Part shown: in pieces, positions 15,426 to 21,442 of the stretch
How positions within the stretch are numbered: position 1 is the stretch's first letter
How the letters are laid out: every line of letters starts with the position of its first letter
Translations under genes and position numbers: made by a program
Notes under the pieces: model-generated
Database searches by the model: none
What the model was told of the DNA's origin: nothing
Seen by the model: the letters and a program-made list of their open reading frames with translations, nothing else
Assembly (NCBI GenBank): GCA_046542355.1
Contig: JBKHBN010000026.1
Location: 1 to 25,259, forward strand
Origin: UBA1672 sp046542355
GTDB taxonomy: Bacteria > Pseudomonadota > Alphaproteobacteria > Micavibrionales > Micavibrionaceae
Direction of reading: 5' to 3'
Length of the DNA stretch: 25,259 bases

Positions 15426-16046
15426 TTAAGTAAAGTCTAAACCTGGTGCATCTACTGGCAAATCTAAATGTGAAAAATCGTTTCTGTATCTATCACCAGC
15501 AGGAGCATCTCCATCCATACCCGGCATAAGCTCGCCAAGTTTATCACGGTTAAACCACGCCAGCGCACCAAGACCAACGAGAAAGGCCGTGCCCATCATG
15601 TTCATATTACCGCCGCTAAGTTTACTAAGAAGCCATGTTCCCACGCCAATACCACCACCGCCCATAAGTATCTTTGACCAGTCCCAGCCCTCGGCACCTT
15701 CCGTAAGACCACCCACGCTCTCCCGTGCACTGTCAAATGTCTCTCTAAGAGCGGTGCCTTCTTCAACCAAACCACGAGCCCCATCAACCAATTCTCCGGC
15801 CTTGTCGCGCGCACCGTCAATGGTATCACCAACGCCACCGGCTAACGCTCTAATGGGCTTTGTTGTTTTGTCGAATCCTTCGGTAAGGTCAATTTTGCCA
15901 TCCTCACCTTTAAAATTCCCGGCAAAGCCGCTAAAAGCGTTCGCAAGACTATCGCGGAAAGCATAAGCTCCAGTACCCAGAACAGCCATCTTCCTTGGAT
16001 TTTTAAGAATTGTCCCTGCAACTTTTCTAAAAATAGCACCAATCAC
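15426..16046 (-). CDS. 206-aa Gly-rich membrane protein, first gene of the operon
   Basis: Unknown function. It begins with GTG at 16046, with a near-perfect AAAGGAGG nine bases upstream. Residues 1-45 are a basic and then Gly/Ala-rich helix (KMAVLGTGAYAFRDSLANAF). Residues about 65-125 hold amphipathic 11-residue repeats: IDGAR and VDGAR are exactly 11 apart and FDSAR follows, as in apolipoprotein-like or LEA-like helices that lie on membranes. Then come two short hydrophobic Gly-rich helices, about 130-150 (GGGGIGVGTWLLSKL) and 153-170 (GTAFLVGLGALAWF), and a charged C-terminus ending near GLDFT. The two-helix part resembles the C-terminal pair in the giant protein. Likely an inner-membrane protein with a surface-lying helix. 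Confidence 0.8.
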   Translation of the reverse strand: MIGAIFRKVAGTILKNPRKMAVLGTGAYAFRDSLANAFSGFAGNFKGEDGKIDLTEGFDKTTKPIRALAGGVGDTIDGARDKAGELVDGARGLVEEGTALRETFDSARESVGGLTEGAEGWDWSKILMGGGGIGVGTWLLSKLSGGNMNMMGTAFLVGLGALAWFNRDKLGELMPGMDGDAPAGDRYRNDFSHLDLPVDAPGLDFT

Positions 16047-16145
16047 GACAATTGCCCTCCTTTACCTGAAAAGAGAGGGGCAGAGGCTACACTACCATTG
16101 ACTATATTTGGAACTCTAAACATTCCGCCTTCCTTCTATCACCCT

Positions 16146-16154
16146 ATTATAGCA
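16146..16154 (-). promoter_or_regulatory. Candidate extended -10 promoter of the six-gene operon
   Basis: On the minus strand the sequence TGCTATAAT contains a perfect -10 and the TG of an extended -10. The -35 region is only A-rich. The transcript would start near 16139, leaving a leader of about 93 bases before the strong ribosome site of the 206-aa gene. Confidence 0.5.
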
Positions 16155-16308
16155 CATTTTCTGCGCCTTTTTATATATAGTTACGCCCAGTATAAGACAG
16201 CAAAGCCAAAAAAAGCAAGTTTTTTATGGATATTAAGCGTTAATCAAAACAACATCTGCCTTCGCGCAAGCCCTTATAAACCCTTATATAGCACAAAAGT
16301 CGCGCTCA

Positions 16309-16343
16309 CGCCAGTTTTTCACCGATAGCGGAACCAACTGGCG
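16309..16343 (-). terminator. Probable terminator hairpin after purH
   Basis: CGCCAGTT (minus strand 16343-16336) pairs perfectly with AACTGGCG (16316-16309) around a 19-base loop, and lies about 20 bases past the purH stop. The U tract is poor and displaced (ACTTTTGTG), so termination may be partial. Confidence 0.5.
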
Positions 16344-16363
16344 CGATATGGTTTCGACATGGT

Positions 16364-17971
16364 TTAATGGTTAAAATGTCGCAAGCCGGTAAAGACCATC
16401 GCCAGGCCACGCTCATTGGCCGCATCAATGACCTCTTGATCACGGATCGAGCCACCAGGCTGTATCACAGCGCTTACTCCTGCATCTGCTGCGGCCAATA
16501 ATCCATCAGCAAAGGGGAAGAAAGCATCAGAGGCCACAACAGAGCCCGTTGTAAGCGGTTCGTCCCACCCTGCATCCTGCGCGGCCTTTTGCGCTTTCAT
16601 AACCGCAATGCGGCACGAATCAACGCGGCTCATTTGCCCGGCACCAATGCCAACGGTCGTCATATCTTTGGCATAGACAATTGCATTGGATTTAACATGC
16701 TTGGCCACCGTAAAGGCAAAAATCAGATCACGCATCTCACGTTCCGTTGGCTCGCGGTCTGTAACAGTGCGCAGATTATCCATATCCAGCACAAGATTAT
16801 CAGCATCCTGTACCAGCAAACCGCCTGCAATGCGCTTGACAGCACGCGCTCTTTGCCCCCGCGCAGGCATCGCGCCCGTCTCAAGTACGCGGATATTGCC
16901 TTTGCGATGAAGAACTTCAAGCACGTCATCTTCAATTTCTGGCGCAATAATAACCTCGACAAAGCGCTCAATAATAAGAGCAGCCAGATCCGCCGTAAGA
17001 GGGCGGTTTAAGGCGATAATACCGCCAAAGGCACTATCTTGATCACACAGCAAAGCCTGCTTGTAAGCCTCCAGCGGGCTGTGCCCTATAGACACGCCGC
17101 ACGGATTGGCATGTTTGACAATAACCACAGCCGGATCATCAAATTCTGCTACAAGCTCAAAGGCTGCATCGGTGTCGGCCAGATTATTATAAGAAAGCTC
17201 TTTGCCCTGAATCTGTTTGGCCAGCGCCGCCCCCGGCCTTTTGATCGGCTCGTCACATAAGTACAAAGCCCCGCCCTGATGTGGATTCTCGCCATAGCGC
17301 AAAGGCTGCTTAAGGGTTCCGGAGATACTGATGCGACGTGGCGTAAGCTCTTCGCGCTCAGACGCGAGCCAGCCAGAGATTGAAGAATCATAGGTCGCCG
17401 TTAAAGAAAAGGCCGTAAAAGCAAGTCGCTGACGCATGCGATAGGTAAGAGCGCCGTCATTTTGCGTCATCTCTTCCAGAACAATCTCGTAATCTTGCGG
17501 ATCAGTCAACACGGCAACATGTGCATGATTTTTGGCAGAAGCACGGATCATCGCCGGCCCGCCAATATCGATATTCTCAATACATTCATCGAAGGACTGG
17601 CCACTTTGCATGGTTTTGACAAAAGGATAAAGATTAACCACAACCATATCAATTGGCTCAATCCCGTTCTCTTTCATGGCTGCCACATGCTCTTCATCAT
17701 CATGCTTGCCCAAAAGTCCGCCATGGATCATCGGGTGCAGCGTTTTGACGCGCCCGCCCATAATCTCAGGAAATCCGGTATGATCAGACACATCCTTAAC
17801 CGCAATACCGGCCTCTCCTAAAGCTTTGGCCGTCCCGCCTGTAGATAAAATCTCCACCCCGAAGTGACTGAGCTGACGGGCAAAATCGACAAGGCCGTCT
17901 TTATTGGAAACCGAAATAAGAGCGCGCCTGATTTTTTTCGTGCGCGGATCATTGATAATTTTATCACCCAT
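16364..17971 (-). CDS. purH: Bifunctional AICAR transformylase / IMP cyclohydrolase (PurH)
   Basis: Catalyses the last two steps of purine synthesis: formylation of AICAR from 10-formyl-THF, then ring closure to IMP. It is 535 aa (usual 510-530). The N-terminal MGS-like cyclohydrolase domain has SVSNKDGLVDFA, STGGTAKAL and HGGLLGK; GGPAMIRASAKNH follows. The transformylase domain has LRYGENPHQ, the catalytic KHANPCGVS (Lys and His), DSAFGGIIALN, KHVKSNAIVY, GIGAGQMSRVDS, SDAFFPFADG and QPGGSIRDQEVI, all intact. I start it at the ATG at 17971, because AGGAG lies eight bases before it; the in-frame ATG at 17998 would put that ribosome site inside the gene. It follows cheR by 85 bases but has no functional link to chemotaxis. 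Confidence 0.98.
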   Translation of the reverse strand: MGDKIINDPRTKKIRRALISVSNKDGLVDFARQLSHFGVEILSTGGTAKALGEAGIAVKDVSDHTGFPEIMGGRVKTLHPMIHGGLLGKHDDEEHVAAMKENGIEPIDMVVVNLYPFVKTMQSGQSFDECIENIDIGGPAMIRASAKNHAHVAVLTDPQDYEIVLEEMTQNDGALTYRMRQRLAFTAFSLTATYDSSISGWLASEREELTPRRISISGTLKQPLRYGENPHQGGALYLCDEPIKRPGAALAKQIQGKELSYNNLADTDAAFELVAEFDDPAVVIVKHANPCGVSIGHSPLEAYKQALLCDQDSAFGGIIALNRPLTADLAALIIERFVEVIIAPEIEDDVLEVLHRKGNIRVLETGAMPARGQRARAVKRIAGGLLVQDADNLVLDMDNLRTVTDREPTEREMRDLIFAFTVAKHVKSNAIVYAKDMTTVGIGAGQMSRVDSCRIAVMKAQKAAQDAGWDEPLTTGSVVASDAFFPFADGLLAAADAGVSAVIQPGGSIRDQEVIDAANERGLAMVFTGLRHFNH

Positions 17972-18056
17972 TAAAAATACTCCTGTACATATAAACACAA
18001 AATGCGCTGGCTATATCATCACCGGCGCAATAATAAAAGCCCCGCCAGATAATAAT

Positions 18057-18899
18057 CTATCCGGCGTTAACAAGCTGAATATGCGGGCTGCTCGACTTGG
18101 CATAAAGGCCGCGCGCATCGGGGACATTTCTCAAGACATCGGTAATGCCAAGCACGGTCTCCGCGCCGCCAAGAAAGTAATACCCATCATCAACCAGACG
18201 ATCACACATACGCTCCATAACACTCTTTTTTGTAGGTTGATCAAAATATATCAAAACATTTCTACAAAAAATAATATCGAACGTCCCCAAGGCACTCATA
18301 TTATCGAGCAAATTAAAGCAGCTGAAATTAACCATATCCCGAATCTCTTTGCTGATGATCCACTTATCCCCTTGCTGTGTAAAATATTTCATAAGCAGGG
18401 TAATGGGCAGGCCACGCTGCACCTCGAACTGTGAATAAGTCCCTTCTTTAGCCTGCTCAAGGATATTGTGAGAGATATCGGTAGCGTTGATTGTAAAACG
18501 CCACCCCGGGAGCCGCGCCGCTTCTTCCTTTAAGAGCATGGCAATAGAATAAGGCTCTTGCCCGCTGGAAGCAGCAGCGCACCATATGCGCAGATGTTTC
18601 TGAGCCGCGCGCTTGTTTATGAAATAGGGAAGGGCAATATTCTTGAAGGTTTCAAAGGGGCGTGTATCACGAAAAAAAGAGGTTTCATTCGTGGTCATGG
18701 CCTCCACAATATCATTGACCAGGTCTTTTGGAGGAACCGCCCGCAAGACGTTGGTCATGCCTGCTATATCCTGATAACCCCACTTTTTGGCCACTGGATT
18801 AAGGCGCGATTCCACAAGATAAGATTTATCCTGCGTAAGCACCAGTCCAGATTGAGCCATCAAAAGATCTTTATATATATCAAAATCTGTTATATTCAT
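18057..18899 (-). CDS. cheR: Chemotaxis protein methyltransferase CheR
   Basis: Uses S-adenosylmethionine to methylate glutamates of chemoreceptors, opposing CheB. It is 280 aa, the usual length. The N-terminal helical domain (about 1-68) precedes TTNETSFFRD (69-78), the conserved motif near the substrate site. The SAM-binding region begins with RIWCAAASSGQEPYSIAM; then DISHNILEQAKEGTYSQFEVQRGLP, and FDIIFCRNVLIYF, the typical CheR motif. No C-terminal TPR or pentapeptide-binding insertion is obvious. It starts with ATG at 18899 with AGG six bases upstream. It is the last gene of the che cluster, 197 bases after cheB. Confidence 0.96.
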   Translation of the reverse strand: MNITDFDIYKDLLMAQSGLVLTQDKSYLVESRLNPVAKKWGYQDIAGMTNVLRAVPPKDLVNDIVEAMTTNETSFFRDTRPFETFKNIALPYFINKRAAQKHLRIWCAAASSGQEPYSIAMLLKEEAARLPGWRFTINATDISHNILEQAKEGTYSQFEVQRGLPITLLMKYFTQQGDKWIISKEIRDMVNFSCFNLLDNMSALGTFDIIFCRNVLIYFDQPTKKSVMERMCDRLVDDGYYFLGGAETVLGITDVLRNVPDARGLYAKSSSPHIQLVNAG

Positions 18900-19096
18900 C
18901 GCCTAATATCTTTTCTGGCCAAAGTGTTCATCCTACGCCCCGCTTTTATATTAAAAAAGAGCATTATATCCAAAACAAATGTTTATTTTACACACATCAC
19001 ATACAACAAAAAAACCACGATTTGTCACTTTTTTGCTATTTTTCAGTGCGCCTCCCTCATGTAAACACGAACCCCCAGTAAACAACATATACGCCA

Positions 19097-20221
19097 TTAG
19101 CGACATGCCCTGCGAATCCAGCTGCCAATTTCAGGCAAGGGAAGAACCGCAGAACACAAACCGGCCATCGATACAGCGCCGGGCATGCCCCAAACCACAC
19201 TGGTTTCTTCATTTTGCGCAATAACGCGCCCACCCTCATTGACAAGCAACTGACTGCCTTTAAGACCATCATTTCCCATACCCGTGAGAATAAGGCACAG
19301 TACTTTCTTACCATAAATACCGATTAATGATCTTAGCATCGGATCAACAGCAGGCTTACAGTAATTCTCAGGAGGACCATCATCAAGCCTGATTGTTAAA
19401 TGTCCTCCTTCACGTGTAAAGAGCAAGTGTCTGCTCCCCGGAGCAATATAGACTTTTCCCGCCTCCACGCTCATTCCATCAGCGCCCTCATGAGCTGTAA
19501 GACCAGTCTGATGAGTAATATGCGCAGCCAGAATTTTTGTAAAGGTCGCGGGCATATGTTGGGTAATAACGATAGGCACATTTAAACGGCCTAGATCTCC
19601 CAGAACCTGAAAAAGCGCTTTAGGCCCTCCTGTAGAACTGCCAATGGCCAGAATATCCGGAGGGCCTGTGTAAACACCAATAGCATCCGGTCTTAATGAA
19701 AATTCCTTATTTGCAGAAGGCATACTGCCTTGTTGCCGGGCAGCTGGTGAGGAGGGCAGAGGCAAACGGCGGGCATGAGCGTTATTCCCGCTACCTGTAG
19801 ATTTAGCAGGAGCAAGGGATTTGACTGTTTTGAGCAAGGCTGATTTGAAAGGTGAATCAGGGTTCCTTGTTTCCGCGCTGGAGGGCTTTACCAGACATTC
19901 AACAGCGCCAAGAGCCATAGCCTTGATCGAGATATCAGCGCCCCGGTCTGTCAGGGTTGAACACATAATAACCTTGGTGTTTGGCGCATATTTCAAGATC
20001 TCGGGCAAAGCACTCAGGCCGTCCATAACCGGCATTTCCACATCAAGAATGGTGATATCCGGTTGTCTGCTTTTTGCCATTGAAACAGCCAGTTGGCCGT
20101 TAGATACAGAAGCAACGACTTTAATATGGTTATCAGATTCCAGAATATTGGAAATAGCTCTGCGAATAACACTGGAATCGTCAACGACCATAACAGTGAT
20201 ACTATCGGGGGGTGTACTCAT
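19097..20221 (-). CDS. cheB: Chemotaxis protein-glutamate methylesterase/deamidase CheB
   Basis: Removes methyl groups from receptors and is activated by CheA phosphorylation. It is 374 aa. The receiver domain (about 8-125) has acidic Asp14 and Asp15, phospho-acceptor Asp60 (ITILDVEMPVMDG) and Lys112 (LVKPSS). A Ser/Pro/Ala-rich linker (about 138-178) joins it to the esterase domain. Esterase catalytic residues are visible: Ser in AIGSSTGGP (195/196), His222 in TQHMP, and the Asp in LTGMGNDG. Start is the ATG at 20221. It lies between cheY and cheR, the usual adaptation pair. Confidence 0.97.
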   Translation of the reverse strand: MSTPPDSITVMVVDDSSVIRRAISNILESDNHIKVVASVSNGQLAVSMAKSRQPDITILDVEMPVMDGLSALPEILKYAPNTKVIMCSTLTDRGADISIKAMALGAVECLVKPSSAETRNPDSPFKSALLKTVKSLAPAKSTGSGNNAHARRLPLPSSPAARQQGSMPSANKEFSLRPDAIGVYTGPPDILAIGSSTGGPKALFQVLGDLGRLNVPIVITQHMPATFTKILAAHITHQTGLTAHEGADGMSVEAGKVYIAPGSRHLLFTREGGHLTIRLDDGPPENYCKPAVDPMLRSLIGIYGKKVLCLILTGMGNDGLKGSQLLVNEGGRVIAQNEETSVVWGMPGAVSMAGLCSAVLPLPEIGSWIRRACR

Positions 20222-20335
20222 TTAGAAAATATCCGGTTCTTATAAAAACGCACCTTTGAATAAAACGTGCAACATACGAAAGAAAAAATAAAACACAAAT
20301 CGGTAAACAAAGAGAAAAAACAGTAAGATGTCCCC

Positions 20336-20707
20336 TTAGGCTTCTAATAGGCCGATCTGCACAAACTTTGATTCTATGATCTCGCTATCAAACGGCTTCA
20401 TGATATATTCATTCGCCCCGGCCTGAATAGCACGCTGGATATGGGAAATATCATTCTCGGTTGTACAAAAAACAACTTTGGGAGCATCGCCCCCTTCCAT
20501 TTGCCTTAGCTTCTCAAGAAACTCAATACCGCTCATAATCGGCATATTCCAGTCAAGAATTATAACATCGGGCATAGCCTCTTCACAAGCTTCATAAGCC
20601 TGTTGCCCATCTTCTGCCTCAAGGCAGGAAAACCCAAGATCCCGAGCTATCCTGCCGGCAACCTTGCGCACAACCCGGCTGTCATCCACAATTAAACAAG
20701 TTCTCAT
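20336..20707 (-). CDS. cheY: Response regulator CheY
   Basis: A single-domain receiver of 123 aa that carries the signal from CheA to the flagellar motor and is the substrate of CheZ. Acid pocket Asp8-Asp9 (IVDDSRVVRK), phospho-acceptor Asp52 (IILDWNMPIMSG), Thr82/Thr83 (FCTTEND), and Lys104 (YIMKPF) with Tyr101 as the switch aromatic. The WNMP motif is the usual form in alphaproteobacterial CheY. No output domain is attached. It lies 192 bases after cheW and 114 bases before cheB. Confidence 0.95.
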   Translation of the reverse strand: MRTCLIVDDSRVVRKVAGRIARDLGFSCLEAEDGQQAYEACEEAMPDVIILDWNMPIMSGIEFLEKLRQMEGGDAPKVVFCTTENDISHIQRAIQAGANEYIMKPFDSEIIESKFVQIGLLEA

Positions 20708-20821
20708 ACTCTTTCCTCATACGCTATGCGAGCTGCTAGAAAAAAGCCCGGCACATGGAAGGCAAAATAACAAAATAAAATAAACAAAAGAAACACGGGA
20801 GGGGCAATGAAGCAATCGCAC

Positions 20822-20888
20822 TATCCCGGCCAATCATCTCTCCTTATGGTATATCCCCAAGGAGATGATTCCAATTTTATCGGGGATT
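20822..20888. repeat. Nested inverted repeat between cheW and cheY
   Basis: AATCATCTCTCCTT (20832-20845) pairs with AAGGAGATGATT (20859-20870), with two unpaired bases, around a 13-base loop. An outer arm near 20823 (ATCCCG) can pair with CGGGGAT near 20881. Neither strand has a good T run directly after it. It could slow transcription or protect the mRNA 3' end of cheA-cheW. Confidence 0.55.
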
Positions 20889-20899
20889 GATAAAAAAAG

Positions 20900-21370
20900 C
20901 TAGCCCTGTTTACCAACACCTTCCAGAAGGCGCGACACATCCATGATAACGAGAAGCTCTTCCTCCAATTGATAAATCCCTTTGGAAATATCCCTCCACA
21001 GAGGGTCAAGCGTTCCTGGATTGCTTTCATAATATTGGTTCTTGAAGCGCAACACATCACCGACACTGTCAATAATAAGGCTAAACAGTTCTCCGCTATA
21101 CTCTACGACAACGCTCATACTGGGTCTGTTATCGTTTTTGGCTGAAAGACCTAGACGTTTACGCACATCAATGGCCGTTACAATGCGCCCGCGCAAATTC
21201 AACGAGCCGGCAACCTCTTTGGGAGCCAGAGGGATGCGCGTAACAGTCTGTTCCCTGAGAACATCTTGAACCTGCAACACAGGAATGCCAAAACGTTGTC
21301 CGGCAATGGTAACAGTGAGATAGTCGCTGGACTCCTCATCTTCTTGGATTGACGTTTCTTTCTCGGACAT
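20900..21370 (-). CDS. cheW: Chemotaxis coupling protein CheW
   Basis: Adaptor joining CheA to receptors at the inner membrane face. It is 156 aa. After an acidic 15-residue start, one CheW domain covers about 16-152: YLTVTIAGQRFGIPVLQVQDVLRE, then IPLAPKEVAGSLNLRGRIVTAIDVRKRL (the NLRG/RG motif that contacts receptors), and FSLIIDSVGDVLRF. No extra domains. It follows cheA by 72 bases, so the two are probably cotranscribed. Confidence 0.96.
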   Translation of the reverse strand: MSEKETSIQEDEESSDYLTVTIAGQRFGIPVLQVQDVLREQTVTRIPLAPKEVAGSLNLRGRIVTAIDVRKRLGLSAKNDNRPSMSVVVEYSGELFSLIIDSVGDVLRFKNQYYESNPGTLDPLWRDISKGIYQLEEELLVIMDVSRLLEGVGKQG

Positions 21371-21442
21371 ACTTCGGAAGTCTCCTTAAATAATCATCAT
21401 AAAATCGCTAAAATTACGCAGCATATAAACACAGATAGTCTG

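Larger units (their letters stand above)
16047..16363. other. Intergenic region between purH and the six-gene operon
   Basis: No gene is accepted in these 317 bases. They contain the end signal of purH and the candidate promoter and about 90-base leader of the six-gene operon. A 76-codon plus-strand ORF here has no ribosome site and a random-looking composition. Confidence 0.6.

Noticed and set aside
7459..16046. Prophage or phage internal-virion cluster
   Set aside because: A large helical protein with membrane helices would suit an ejection protein, but there is no terminase, capsid, portal, tail, lysis or integrase gene, and the flanks are housekeeping genes.
16098..16328. 76-codon plus-strand ORF in the purH-operon gap
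   Set aside because: Overlaps the candidate operon promoter and purH hairpin, has no ribosome site and no recognisable features.
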